Shown here piece by piece: positions 1 through 8,817 of a stretch of 64,000 nucleotides of DNA (positions are counted from its first letter, which is position 1; each line of letters opens with the position of its first letter). The notes beneath the pieces are model-generated. The model saw only the letters and a list, made by a program, of their open reading frames with translations, had not been told where the DNA came from and made no database searches. The position numbers and the translations under genes are program-made. The stretch lies in assembly GCA_963737015.1 (NCBI GenBank), contig CAVTQZ010000003.1, positions 186,001 to 250,000 on the forward strand, in the 5' to 3' direction. This DNA comes from CAVTQZ01 sp963737015. GTDB taxonomy: Bacteria; Actinomycetota; Acidimicrobiia; Acidimicrobiales; UBA8190.

Positions 1-349
1 GAAAGGGAGCTTCCAGTGGCGGACCCACCTGACGGAGAAACGTTCTGAGACGGACCCGAGCCGTAGGAGCTTGGGCCGGCGTCGGCGTGACCGCTACCCG
101 AGGAGTCGGAAGAGCTGCCGGTCTCACTTGAAGAATTGCCACCACCGCCGACGCCGCGGACCCACCGGACCCACCGGCACCGGATCCAGCTTGCTGGTTG
201 CTCTGGACCGCGAAGTGACCACCGGCGGACTTCGGGCTGGAAGAAGGCCCGACGAAATAGACCAATGCACCGACTGCCACAAGCGCGACGGCGACCGCCC
301 ACACAGCCTTCTTACGCGGGGTCGTAGCGCCCTCGATGTCCGCGCGCAT
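1..349 (-). CDS. Ser/Gly-rich single-pass membrane protein, partial and frameshifted
   Basis: Reading leftward from the ATG at 349, the protein starts with a short basic stretch (TPRKKAVW), then one hydrophobic helix (residues about 15-33), then a Gly/Ser-rich extracytoplasmic tail. At about position 170 the Gly/Ser-rich composition (SSSETGSSSDSSGSG) continues only in another frame, so one base appears to be missing in a G-rich run. The gene leaves the window at base 1. It overlaps the end of the upstream degenerate GGDEF gene by 38 bp on the same strand, suggesting co-transcription. The function is unknown. The layout resembles a membrane anchor with a disordered wall-spanning tail. Confidence 0.5.
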   Translation of the reverse strand, partial: MRADIEGATTPRKKAVWAVAVALVAVGALVYFVGPSSSPKSAGGHFAVQSNQQAGSGAGGSGGSAASAVVAILQVRPAALPTPRVAVTPTPAQAPTARVRLRTFLRQVGPPLEAPF

Positions 350-755
350 CCTGCGGCGCGGCCAATTGCGCGAGCCCACGCGCACTGCGCCCGTCACGGG
401 GATAGTGCGAGGCCACCCACGTGAAGCTCGGTGCGCCACATTCGCCGGCGCGCCGTGCGAGAGCCTTTGCCGCACCCCGCGGGCCACTCTCGATGACGAC
501 AGCGAGGTAACCCTTGCCCGCCTCGAAGAGCGCCTGTCCATCGTCGAGAGAAGCTGTGAGCGCCGCGGCAAGGTCGGTGAGGTCGGAGGCCGTGGGACCT
601 TGGAACGCAGATCGCGGACGCGCTTGGTGGCTCGGGCGGAACAGAAGCAAGGCGAGCGAGGAGCGTGCGGCCTCGGCCCGGTGGATGGCCTCCGGCAGGC
701 CTCTCTCGATGGGAGTTATCTCGACAATGCCGTCGAGCTCGCCAGTGTCAGCCAT
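312..755 (-). CDS. Degenerate GGDEF-like domain protein
   Basis: About 147 residues from the ATG at 755; an in-frame ATG at 806 is an alternative. The pattern follows a GGDEF domain: a central strand (SLALLLFRP) where active enzymes have the metal-binding aspartate segment, a segment EAGKGYLAVVIES in the place of the GGDEF hairpin, and a C-terminal stretch (VASHYPRDGRSARGLAQLA) matching the usual 'SIGVA-YP-DG-SA-LL-A' end. The signature residues GG(D/E)EF are absent, so catalysis is unlikely. A role as a c-di-GMP/GTP-sensing or structural domain is inference. It overlaps the next membrane-protein gene. Confidence 0.5.
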   Translation of the reverse strand: MADTGELDGIVEITPIERGLPEAIHRAEAARSSLALLLFRPSHQARPRSAFQGPTASDLTDLAAALTASLDDGQALFEAGKGYLAVVIESGPRGAAKALARRAGECGAPSFTWVASHYPRDGRSARGLAQLAAPQDARGHRGRYDPA

Positions 756-924
756 CAAACCGCCCCCCAAGAGCGCAAAGCGAAGTTGCCGCTGCACGCG
801 CCTCACAACAGGCTATTTCACAGCGCACTCGGCGACAATCGACCCGTAAACAACCGACACGGAAGGATCAACAAATTTTTCGGTTCAGTGCCGACGCAAA
901 ACGCTTTGCCGGCATCCGTGAAGA

Positions 925-1397
925 TCAGCCCGAGCGTGCGAGGACGGGTTCCTCGAGTTCCTCGAGAGAACCGACGAGGTCGCGGTCGCGAGGGTACGAA
1001 AGCACCTCTCGCGCACTTGCGAGCTCTAGCCAGCGGAGTTCGTCCACTTCCTCATTCGGCGCAAAGGATCCGTCGAGCACTTCCATCACCCAATACGCAA
1101 CGACCTTGGGACGGCCTCTGCGGTCGGTGTACCCGGTGTAGCCGACGAACCTTCCGAGGCTGCATCGGTAACCGGTCTCTTCCTCGACCTCGCGAAGCGC
1201 TCCTGCCTCCCAGGACTCGTTCGGTTCGAGCTTCCCCTTCGGAAACGACCAGTCCTCTCTTCGCGGCCGGTGAACGAGCAGGACCTCGAGTCTGAAGCGT
1301 CTTGCCGCCTCAGCACGATGCCGCCTCCCGCGCGCACGGTGCCGTCGTCACCCTCGATGTCCGGGCGCAACGGAACGTGGGCTTTCTCTCGTCCCAT
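925..1397 (-). pseudogene. Nudix hydrolase (MutT-like), single frameshift
   Basis: From the ATG at 1397 one frame encodes the domain start (VRAGGGIVLRR). From about 1300 a second frame continues with LEVLLVHRP, then a perfect Nudix box (G at GKLEPNE, then REVEEETGY), and ends at the TGA at 925-927. Joining the frames needs one inserted base near 1298-1305. The joined product is about 157 aa, normal for single-domain MutT-like pyrophosphohydrolases acting on nucleoside diphosphate-X substrates. Neighbours downstream of some actinobacterial homologues are CHAD/CYTH proteins, and here a CYTH-CHAD gene is divergent from it. All motif residues are intact, so a sequencing error is as likely as true inactivation. 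Confidence 0.75.
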
Positions 1398-1538
1398 GAA
1401 AGGCAAGCTAACGCGGCTCGCCCCCGCACCCGTGGACCCACATCTATCGAACCACAAAGCCCCAAGACCTCGGTTTCGGAACACATGCGCGGAGTCACAA
1501 GACGATGTTCGCTCCCGTGAAACAAGTAGCCTCTATCC

Positions 1539-3287
1539 ATGACAGAGAGCGACGAGGGCACCGCTCCCGTCGAGATCGAATGGCAGTTCGACGCCATCGA
1601 CCTGCGCCCGGTCGAGCGTTGGCTGACGGGCGCAGCGGGGACGCTTCCCGGTCACGGAAGCAGCCTCGGGCCGGCGGTCATTGCGACACCGAAGTCCACG
1701 AGGCACCTCGTGGATACCTATGTCGACACCGAGGACTGGCGCGTCGGCCGCGCCGGGTACGTGCTGCGCGCACGGCGGGGCGGCACGTTCGCCGAAGTCA
1801 CGCTCAAGGACACGTCGCCGGCGAAGTCGGGACTGCGAAAGCGCCTGGAGGTCACCGAGCCGCTTCCGCCCGAGGGGATAAACGCGCTCGACGGGCACGG
1901 ACCGGTGGGAGGGCGAATCCGGACGCTCGCCGGGACCCGCAGGCTGCAGGCGGTGCTCGAGATCCGCACGACCCGCCGTCCCTACGACCTGCGCGTGGGC
2001 CAGGAGGCGGTAGCAGAAGTCGCTCTCGACGAAACCGTCATCGACGCGGGCGACGGCGAGAGACCCATACAACTGAAGCGGGTGGAGGTGGAAGTGGCCC
2101 CCCGGTGGGCCGACGGGCTCGCCCCGCTCGTCGAGCAGATGCGAAGCACCTGCGGGCTGCAGCCAGCCCGCTTCTCGAAGTTCGAGGCGGGCCTGCTCTC
2201 CCTCGGACTCGAGATGCCCGGAGAGCCGGATTTCGGTCCGACCGAGATCACGCATTCCTCGACCTTGGGGGAGGTGGCTTACGCTGTCCTCCGCAAGAAC
2301 CTGGCGGCGATGCTGGCGAACGAGCCCGGCACACGTCTCGGCGAGGACCCGGAGGCCCTTCACCACATGAGGGTCGCGACCCGCCGGATGCGAGCAGCGC
2401 TCTCACTCTTCAAACAGGCGGTGCCGATCTCGTCGGAGCATGTCCGCGACGAGATCGGATGGCTGGCGAGAGAGCTCGGTGCGGTACGCGATCTCGACGT
2501 TCAACTCGAGCAGATCGAGAAGTGGAGCCAGGCGAGCGCCGACGAGGACAAGGACGCGATGGCAGAGCTGTCGGTGCTGCTCGGTTCGCGGCGCGAAGAG
2601 GCGAGAGAGGAACTGCTCGCGTCGCTCGAATCCGTGCGGTACCAAGCCCTCGTCGAGGATTTCGCCGCCACGCTGCGGACCGGGCCCATGGGCGCCTCGG
2701 CATCGGCGCGGGCCCCGGTTGTGGCAGTGGCCCCGGATCTCGTAGAGGCACGTCACAGTTCCGTCACCAAGGCGGCGAAGCAGGCCAAGGCCAGTGGCGA
2801 TCCCGACGATTTCCACGCGCTGCGCATCCGTTGCAAGCGACTTCGGTACGCCCTCGAGTTCTTCTCGGACGTCTACGACGGACGCACCGCCCCGATGGTC
2901 CGCCGCGTGACCAAGCTCCAGGACTCGCTCGGTTCGATGCAAGACGCCCGCGTCGCCGTGGAGAGGTTGCGCGCCCTCGCTACGGAGCCCGCGAACCCAC
3001 TTTCGGCATCGGCGGTGTTCGTGATGGGAGGGATAGCGGAGCGCTACCGACGCGACGCTGCTGGGATCACAAAGGACCTGCCGCAACAGCTGAAGGGACT
3101 CGAGGGGTCGCGCTGGCAGAAGCTCAAGGCGGCGATGGAAGAGGGACAGCTCGAACTGGGTGCCCTCTACCGCTGGCACGTCCAGGCGCCACTCGCACAG
3201 GTCACGGGCCGACGTCTGTACTCAGCGGAGCGCGACACCGAGGATGCCGGCGATGCCACCGACAGGGCGGGCACGTCTCTGCCCTGA
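1539..3287 (+). CDS. CYTH and CHAD domain-containing protein
   Basis: 582 aa. Residues about 12-215 form a CYTH domain (triphosphate tunnel fold): it begins with the acidic start VEIEW, followed by alternating Arg/Lys/Glu residues on predicted strands (RAGYVLRARR, EVTLKD, RPIQLKRVEVEV). Residues about 248-520 form a CHAD domain with the two conserved His/Arg-rich helices (HHMRVATRRMRAAL and FHALRIRCKRLRYALEFF), which bind inorganic polyphosphate. Family knowledge: CYTH-CHAD proteins bind or hydrolyse triphosphate/polyphosphate in the cytoplasm. The start ATG at 1539 leaves about 140 bp to the divergent Nudix gene. The length is typical of actinobacterial fusions. Confidence 0.93.
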   Translation: MTESDEGTAPVEIEWQFDAIDLRPVERWLTGAAGTLPGHGSSLGPAVIATPKSTRHLVDTYVDTEDWRVGRAGYVLRARRGGTFAEVTLKDTSPAKSGLRKRLEVTEPLPPEGINALDGHGPVGGRIRTLAGTRRLQAVLEIRTTRRPYDLRVGQEAVAEVALDETVIDAGDGERPIQLKRVEVEVAPRWADGLAPLVEQMRSTCGLQPARFSKFEAGLLSLGLEMPGEPDFGPTEITHSSTLGEVAYAVLRKNLAAMLANEPGTRLGEDPEALHHMRVATRRMRAALSLFKQAVPISSEHVRDEIGWLARELGAVRDLDVQLEQIEKWSQASADEDKDAMAELSVLLGSRREEAREELLASLESVRYQALVEDFAATLRTGPMGASASARAPVVAVAPDLVEARHSSVTKAAKQAKASGDPDDFHALRIRCKRLRYALEFFSDVYDGRTAPMVRRVTKLQDSLGSMQDARVAVERLRALATEPANPLSASAVFVMGGIAERYRRDAAGITKDLPQQLKGLEGSRWQKLKAAMEEGQLELGALYRWHVQAPLAQVTGRRLYSAERDTEDAGDATDRAGTSLP

Positions 3288-3412
3288 GGGCACGACCGCC
3301 CATCCGCGCCGCCCAACTTTTCGCACTCCGTTCACCTGGCGGTGACCCGGCGGATACCTGAGCCTCTTACCATCCTCCCGTGGGGGTGCGATCCGAGGAG
3401 GGAGGCGAAGGG

Positions 3413-3577
3413 GTGCGCAGAATGTTGAACAAGCTCGCCAGGGCCATGTTCGGCTTGACCGGGATAGGGGCGGTCGACAACGCACGCTTCGAGGTCGACC
3501 ACGCCGCGATGTCCGTTGCGGACGTCGACGCGCAGCTCCACCGCTTCTCCGACCCAGCCCGCCGTCGCGCCGCCTAG
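3413..3577 (+). CDS. Small hypothetical protein
   Basis: About 54 aa from the GTG at 3413, which follows a good purine-rich ribosome-binding site (gaggagggaggcg). An upstream in-frame start at 3380 is possible but has no such site. The sequence is amphipathic at the N-terminus (MLNKLARAMFGLTG) and ends in an Arg-rich tail (DPARRRAA). No family is recognised. It is followed immediately by a strong hairpin. Confidence 0.45.
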   Translation: MRRMLNKLARAMFGLTGIGAVDNARFEVDHAAMSVADVDAQLHRFSDPARRRAA

Positions 3578-3583
3578 CCGTGC

Positions 3584-3628
3584 CCGGCCCGGGTAACTCC
3601 CCACCTCCCCAGGGGGTGCCCGGGCCGG
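3584..3628. terminator. Bidirectional terminator-like hairpin
   Basis: A perfect 10-bp inverted repeat (CCGGCCCGGG at 3584-3593 pairing with CCCGGGCCGG at 3619-3628) encloses a 25-base loop that can itself pair (cccc with gggg). It sits between two convergent genes, as expected for a shared terminator in a GC-rich genome. There is no U-tract. Confidence 0.6.
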
Positions 3629-3646
3629 CGAGGCGTGTTCAGGGCC

Positions 3647-5440
3647 TCAGGCGCTCAGCGTAGGGTTCGGCCTGCTTCCCGGGGAAGAGACCTGTTGCCA
3701 GTTCGCCTGCGAGGGCCGGGTGGCAGATCCCGGTCCGGTACCGAGCGCGGAATACACGTTCTCCATCGCGCGCAGTAGGACATCGGTGACACCCGTTATG
3801 GCGGCCGGCACGACGTTGGTGGGAAAGGCCGTCGTATGTGAGAGCTTGTTGACCCAGGATGCGTTGCCGGTCGCAAAGACGCCTCCCCCACCGGAAGCCG
3901 TGTACCACGTGATGTCCGAGTACCTTCCCTCGCCGCGGTTGGCGATCGGCGAGTGCCCCGCGATCTCCACGTTGCGCGGTCCGTCCACAGACGTGTCGAA
4001 CCGGTCGTACTCCCCTTGGACCACCCGCCGGAGCTTCTGGCCGTCGGTAACGCCGGTGCCCGCCCACAGCCACGAGGACGCGTCGGTGATGACGAGGTCG
4101 GCATCGGCTCCGACATCCTGGTACATGCTTCCGATGAGCTCGCTCTCGGGCCACGAGGTGGGAGGTGATTCCCAGGAGGGGGCGGTGACGAGCTCGCTGT
4201 TCTGACCGCTCAACGGATCCTCGGTCGCCGACTTGTAGCAGATCTCGTGACGATCGTCCCCGAGTGGCGACGCCTCGAACCTGATCTGTCTGTAGCAGGC
4301 GTTCGCACCCAGAAACGCAAGGTTCACACCCGAGTCACGCGCGTGGAGCGCGCCATCGCGCATTTGCAACGACCAATACTCGTCGTGGCCGAGACTGAAG
4401 AGGCAGCGATGGTTCAGGAGGCGCTCGGGATGCGCATGTAGATCGACGTCGGTCCAATAGGTGACGTCGAGCCCCAGGGATTCGGCGTGAAAGATCAGCG
4501 GGAATTCGTTGCCTATGAGGTCGGCAGCGCCCTGCGCCCAGCCATGCGGATACGGCCGATCGAACGAAACGATGCGCGACCGGCTCGCGTAGCTCTTCCC
4601 GGCCGTTCTCATGTCGTAGCTCGCGCCACCCTTCGTCAACCCGTAGTAGAGGTCGTAACCGCCCCAGAGGTTGTACGCCTGCCACGTGGTTACGCTGTGC
4701 TGGATCACGAACGCGGCCTGGCTCGAGTCGTCCCGCACGCAGAACGGGATGTACTGCTGCTGGCCGCCGCCGCCGACGAGCTTGAGCAGGTAAGCCCCGG
4801 GTGGCCAGGCTTCGCTGACCTTGAAGGTGAGCGAAGGGTTCCAGTGGCACTCCACCGTGCTGGTCGGCGCGATGAGCTCGGGCTGCGGTTGTTGGGATCC
4901 TGAGACTTCCTCCGATTGCCAGACGAGGCGACCACCGAGCGCCTGGTAGTAGCCCATGCGGTACGCCTCCACATGAAACGACTTCGCGACCGTGTTGACG
5001 AACAGGGTCACCTCGTCTCCCTCGGCAGCGCTCACGGTGCTGGCGAACCCTTCGAGGGCGCGCGGCGTCTGCTGTCCCGTCACGACCCAGTTGGTGGTGC
5101 CCGCTCTCGTGTTCTCCTCCTGCACCCATGGAGCCAGGGGAACCTGCACGCCGTCCGGGAGGGTGCCGATCGCGGCCCGCTCGGCCGGACGAGCCTTCGG
5201 TTTCGCAGCTTTGTGCCGGTGAGGCTGCGCGTGTGCCTCGCCCGCAAAGAGGTCGTCCGCTCCGTACGCCACGGCGCCGAGGATCGGGAGCCCTATGAAG
5301 GGCGCGCCATGGCGCAGGAAGGAGCGGCGCGAGATGAGCCCTCTGAGGTGACGGCTCTTCTGCGCCTCGGTTGCCCCGTCCGTGGTCTGTGAGGCGGGGG
5401 GTGCCTCGCGTGATTCGCCTTTTGCGCTATCGCCTTCCAT
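3647..5440 (-). CDS. Tat-exported N,N-dimethylformamidase beta-like protein
   Basis: 597 aa. The N-terminus carries a twin-arginine signal (SRRSFLRHG, then a hydrophobic stretch ending AHAQ at about residue 72). The mature part matches the large N,N-dimethylformamidase beta-subunit-like domain family, with segments such as AYRMGYYQALGGRLVW, SFDRPYPHG and GHDEYWS. That family includes an amidase, but most bacterial members have no proven reaction. Its start overlaps the end of the FTR1 permease gene by 14 bp, so the two are one operon downstream of an iron box. In Efe systems the Tat-exported partner is the peroxidase EfeB; here this unrelated protein holds that place. A role in iron handling is inference from position. 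Confidence 0.82.
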   Translation of the reverse strand: MEGDSAKGESREAPPASQTTDGATEAQKSRHLRGLISRRSFLRHGAPFIGLPILGAVAYGADDLFAGEAHAQPHRHKAAKPKARPAERAAIGTLPDGVQVPLAPWVQEENTRAGTTNWVVTGQQTPRALEGFASTVSAAEGDEVTLFVNTVAKSFHVEAYRMGYYQALGGRLVWQSEEVSGSQQPQPELIAPTSTVECHWNPSLTFKVSEAWPPGAYLLKLVGGGGQQQYIPFCVRDDSSQAAFVIQHSVTTWQAYNLWGGYDLYYGLTKGGASYDMRTAGKSYASRSRIVSFDRPYPHGWAQGAADLIGNEFPLIFHAESLGLDVTYWTDVDLHAHPERLLNHRCLFSLGHDEYWSLQMRDGALHARDSGVNLAFLGANACYRQIRFEASPLGDDRHEICYKSATEDPLSGQNSELVTAPSWESPPTSWPESELIGSMYQDVGADADLVITDASSWLWAGTGVTDGQKLRRVVQGEYDRFDTSVDGPRNVEIAGHSPIANRGEGRYSDITWYTASGGGGVFATGNASWVNKLSHTTAFPTNVVPAAITGVTDVLLRAMENVYSALGTGPGSATRPSQANWQQVSSPGSRPNPTLSA

Positions 5441-6305
5441 GGGCTTGCAATGGTCTACCCGTCCCGCCGGGACCGCTATGCGCGGCCACCATCCGCACCC
5501 GCAGACGATGCCACAGGCCGAAGAAAGCGGTGAGGACCAAGGCGACGTAGAGACACCAGGTGAGCGCCTCGAGCGGGGTCGGCCGGCTCACATACCCGAA
5601 GAAGCTGTGTACGACGTCTCCGAAGGAGCTGTCCTCGGAGAGGACACCCCCCGAGTTCCACATGGGATGCGTTAGCACCGGGACCCACCCGAGCACCTGG
5701 AGGTTCTCAACCGCGTCGACGAGGAGGCCCGCCGCGAACACCATCAACAGGGCGCCCACCACCTTGAAGAAGAGCGCGATGTTGAGACGCGTCCCGAGGC
5801 GGTAGATGGCGAACGCCACGCTGAGGGCGAGCGCCAAGCCGATGATCGCTCCGAGGAGCGCTCCTCTGGTGCTCGTCGAGAAGATGATCGCCAGGGTGAA
5901 CACGACGGTCTCGAGCCCCTCGCGTCCGACGGCTTGGAAAGCGAGGAGGAAGAGGCCACCGCGTGCCCTCGAAGTGAGCGCCGCGTCGGCCTTGGACCGA
6001 AGCTCCGTGGAGATCGTGCGCGCGTGATTGCGCATCCAGAACGTCATATAGGTGAGGACACAAGCCGCGACCAGGAAAGTGATGGTCTCGAAGATGGTCT
6101 GCACCCGCGAACCGTCGTACGACCGGATGAAGTAGTAGGCGGCCACGCCACCTCCGCCGGCGAGGACTAGCGCACTTGCGACTCCAGAGAAGACGTCCCT
6201 GAAGTGACGGCGCAGCCCCATGCGGTTCAGGTACGCCAGGAGGATCGCGACGATCATGCTCGCCTCGATCCCTTCCCGGAGAAAGATCACCAAAGTGGCT
6301 ACCAA
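5427..6305 (-). CDS. FTR1-family iron permease
   Basis: 292 aa, with about seven hydrophobic segments. Both family signature motifs are present: REGIE at residues 10-14 and REGLE at residues 128-132, which in the FTR1/EfeU family bind and pass Fe3+. The length matches EfeU. It starts at 6305, with an IdeR box about 90 bp upstream, and its 3' end overlaps the Tat-exported protein gene. Iron-repressed expression is therefore likely. No EfeO or EfeB homologue lies next to it. Confidence 0.93.
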   Translation of the reverse strand: MVATLVIFLREGIEASMIVAILLAYLNRMGLRRHFRDVFSGVASALVLAGGGGVAAYYFIRSYDGSRVQTIFETITFLVAACVLTYMTFWMRNHARTISTELRSKADAALTSRARGGLFLLAFQAVGREGLETVVFTLAIIFSTSTRGALLGAIIGLALALSVAFAIYRLGTRLNIALFFKVVGALLMVFAAGLLVDAVENLQVLGWVPVLTHPMWNSGGVLSEDSSFGDVVHSFFGYVSRPTPLEALTWCLYVALVLTAFFGLWHRLRVRMVAAHSGPGGTGRPLQAHGRR

Positions 6306-6392
6306 AGCTGCCTCCCGGTGACAGCGCCAGCTCGATCCTGAGACCCGCCACGCAGCCCTGCGTGCGCCACGTGTAGGGTCAACGCAGAACCT

Positions 6393-6411
6393 TTAGGTTA
6401 GGCTACCCTAA
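6393..6411. promoter_or_regulatory. IdeR/DtxR iron box
   Basis: The 19-bp site TTAGGTTAGGCTACCCTAA differs at one base from the ideal IdeR/DtxR consensus TTAGGTTAGGCTAACCTAA. It lies between the divergent FTR1 operon (start 6305) and ideR (start 6558), so it can control one or both. Confidence 0.9.
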
Positions 6412-6557
6412 TATTCTGGGCAAGCCCGGGTCGGCCCCCGGCGGCTCGGGCGAGGCCCCAGAGGCGCACAATTAGTGTCGGCGTCGGAGAGGGAAGGCCC
6501 CCTAGGTCGCAGCAGCCAGCCCCACCCGAACCGATCACCCGAGACAGAAGGAGCGCA

Positions 6558-7265
6558 GTGGCCGCTTCCAACGAGCCAGGCGGCTTCCACCCGCCGGTCG
6601 AGGAGTACCTCGAGACGATCCAGGCCCTGACGGAAGAGGGCACCCCCGTCATCCAGGCCCGGCTCGCGGCGCGTCTCGGGAGGTCGGCACCCTCGGTCTC
6701 GGAGATGCTCGAGAGGCTCACGGCCGACGGCTACATCCAGCGCTCGGGCCGCCAGATATCGCTCACGAACCGAGGGAGGCGGCTCGCCGACAGCGTCATC
6801 CGAAAACACCGCCTCGCCGAACGCCTCCTAGTGGACGTGATCGGCCTCCCCTGGCACAAGGCGCATCTCGAAGCCGGCCGGTGGGAGCACGTGATCTCCG
6901 ACGAGGTCGAGGAGCGGCTCGTCGAGCTTCTCGGCAACCCGACCACGTGCCCCCACGGCAACCCGATCCCGCGCACGACGGGTGAGGGAGACGGTGCCGA
7001 CGCGGCCGTCGCGGTCAGAGCTGAGGAGCAGGTGAGCCTCGCTGACATACAGACCGGCGGAAAGGTGCGCCTAGTCCGCATCACCGAGAAGGTCGAGCTC
7101 GACATGGCGGCTCTCAAGTACCTCGACGAGAACGGTTTCATCCCCGGTGAGTCGGCTTTCGTTCGCGACAGGTCGACCGACGGAACCGTCCGCATCGACG
7201 TGCAAGGGCACACCGTGTCCCTCGATCCGGCGATGTGCCGTCAGCTCTACGTGGCTGCTGTCTGA
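6558..7265 (+). CDS. ideR: Iron-dependent transcriptional regulator IdeR/DtxR
   Basis: 235 aa from a GTG at 6558 preceded by AGAAGGAG. Domains: winged helix (residues about 10-75, with ARLAARLGRSAPSVSEML), then the metal-binding and dimerisation domain (residues about 76-140, RWEHVISDEVEERL and CPHGNPIP with the Cys/His/Glu ligands), then a C-terminal SH3-like FeoA domain (from about residue 155). Fe2+-loaded IdeR represses iron-uptake genes and can activate storage genes. An iron box stands about 150 bp upstream, between it and the FTR1 operon. The full family length and all domains are present. Confidence 0.95.
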   Translation: MAASNEPGGFHPPVEEYLETIQALTEEGTPVIQARLAARLGRSAPSVSEMLERLTADGYIQRSGRQISLTNRGRRLADSVIRKHRLAERLLVDVIGLPWHKAHLEAGRWEHVISDEVEERLVELLGNPTTCPHGNPIPRTTGEGDGADAAVAVRAEEQVSLADIQTGGKVRLVRITEKVELDMAALKYLDENGFIPGESAFVRDRSTDGTVRIDVQGHTVSLDPAMCRQLYVAAV

Positions 7266-7272
7266 CGTTCCG

Positions 7273-8271
7273 TTGGCAGAACGGGGCTGGCCCTCTGATC
7301 TCGACAGGGTCTTCGAACAGTCGCTGACAGCCGAGTACGCAAGCCTCACCCGCGAGGGGCGCCCGGTGACGGTCCCGGTGACGCCGTATCTCGAAGAGGG
7401 ATGCGGCACGATCGACATCTCCACGGGCCTCACATATCCGGCGAAGGCTGAACGCGCTCGGCGTGACCCACGCGTCGCGCTCCTCTTCGCAGATCCGACT
7501 GCCGGCGACAGCGGAGCCTCCTCTCCGGTAGTGCTCGTGCAGGGACTCGCCACCGTGCGCGACTCGGACCTTCAGGCGAACACCGACCGATACGTGCGTC
7601 TCAGCACGCAGAAGATCCCGGCCGCGACCGAACGCGCGCCACGCTTCGCCCTGAAGCGGATGCCGTGGTACTTCGCGAGGATCTGGGTTCAGGTAACTCC
7701 GGTCCACATCCTGTGGTGGCCCTCACGGGACCTCGAAGACGAACCGTCGGTGTGGGAGGCGCCGGAGGGGACAGCGGCTCCTCTCTCGGACCCCGCGCCG
7801 TCCGGAAGCCAACCGCCCGGCTGGCTCCCTCCGCCGGCAGCGTGGCGAGAGACCGCCGCGGACGCGATGAAGAAGATGGACCTGAAGGATCTCACCGCCC
7901 TCGACGACAACGGGTTCCCGTTGTGCGTACCGGTCACGAGTTGTTCGCTCGAGGCCGACGGGTTCGTGTTCACGCTCGGTCGCGGAGCTCCGGGGTTGAA
8001 CGAGGGTGCGGCGTGTCTCACCCTGCACAGGCACGAGCCCGTGTTCCGGGGACAGGAGAACCGCACCTTCGTGGGCGCGGTGCGCAGAGAAGGCTCGGGT
8101 TGGAAGCTCGAGGTGTCCCGGGCGCTCGCGCACTGGAGCCTGCCGGGCGGAATGGTGAAGCTCTCGTTTGGCTTTCTCGCCAAGGGACGCAAGCTCTCGC
8201 CACGAGTGGCCGAGGAATGCAAGAGGCGATTCCAGCCCGTTCCCAAAGTCAGGTTTCCGGGCGAAGGCTGA
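7273..8271 (+). CDS. Pyridoxamine 5'-phosphate oxidase-like (FMN split-barrel) protein
   Basis: About 332 aa if started at the TTG at 7273; the open frame runs back into ideR, so the true start is uncertain. Residues about 10-110 match a split-barrel flavin-binding domain (LTREGRPVTVPVTPYLE, ARRDPRVALLFADP, VVLVQGLATV). A second, weaker related region follows after a Pro-rich linker (GSQPPGWLPPPAAW), with LDDNGFPLCVPVT and EPVFRGQENRTFVGAV, so the protein looks like two barrels in tandem. The substrate is unknown. It follows ideR closely and may be co-transcribed. Confidence 0.7.
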   Translation: MAERGWPSDLDRVFEQSLTAEYASLTREGRPVTVPVTPYLEEGCGTIDISTGLTYPAKAERARRDPRVALLFADPTAGDSGASSPVVLVQGLATVRDSDLQANTDRYVRLSTQKIPAATERAPRFALKRMPWYFARIWVQVTPVHILWWPSRDLEDEPSVWEAPEGTAAPLSDPAPSGSQPPGWLPPPAAWRETAADAMKKMDLKDLTALDDNGFPLCVPVTSCSLEADGFVFTLGRGAPGLNEGAACLTLHRHEPVFRGQENRTFVGAVRREGSGWKLEVSRALAHWSLPGGMVKLSFGFLAKGRKLSPRVAEECKRRFQPVPKVRFPGEG

Positions 8272-8301
8272 AAGCCCTCGCCGCCCTACAATCGTGCGCT
8301 C

Positions 8302-8763
8302 ATGACGGACAGCCCGCTGCGTGAGTCAGAAGATCTCGTCGTCGACGAGGTCACGTCTGCGGATCCCGGGGTCTTGAAGGCCCTGGGGGAGCTGATACCG
8401 CAGTTGTCGTCTTCGGCGCCTGCGTTCTCGCAGAGCGACCTCGAGTTCATCGCCACTTCTCCGGCGACGATCCTTCTCGTCGCTCGCAGGCCGGGTGGCG
8501 AGATCGTGGGTTCGCTCACGCTCGTCGTATTCAGGGCGCCAACGGGACCCCGGGCCTGGATCGAAGATGTCGTGGTGTCCGAGAAAGATCGTGGCGGTGG
8601 CATCGGCTCCCTCCTCGTCGAACATGCGCTCGAGCGTGCCAAGGGCGAGGGAGCACGGACGGTCGACCTGACGTCGCGCCCGTCGCGCGAGGCGGCCAAC
8701 CGTCTCTATGTGAGGCTCGGCTTCAAGCAGCGCGAAACGAACGTCTACCGCTACGAGCTCTGA
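8302..8763 (+). CDS. GNAT-family N-acetyltransferase
   Basis: 153 aa. The acetyl-CoA binding motif A is clear (IEDVVVSEKDRGGGIGS, then LLVEHALERAKGEGA). It is followed by the usual C-terminal motif (NRLYVRLGFKQRETNVYRYEL). The whole protein is one GNAT fold of normal length. The acceptor substrate cannot be told. It begins 30 bp after the split-barrel gene and converges on the diguanylate cyclase gene. Confidence 0.9.
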   Translation: MTDSPLRESEDLVVDEVTSADPGVLKALGELIPQLSSSAPAFSQSDLEFIATSPATILLVARRPGGEIVGSLTLVVFRAPTGPRAWIEDVVVSEKDRGGGIGSLLVEHALERAKGEGARTVDLTSRPSREAANRLYVRLGFKQRETNVYRYEL

Positions 8764-8817
8764 GTTGTGGGCCTTCGAGCCGTCCCGGGCTCCGGGCTAC
8801 GGCATCGGTCGTTCGGT

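Noticed and set aside
1505..3361. 618-codon open frame overlapping the CYTH-CHAD gene
   Set aside because: Arg/Gly/Pro-rich composition typical of a shifted frame in GC-rich DNA; the other frame carries all CYTH and CHAD motifs.
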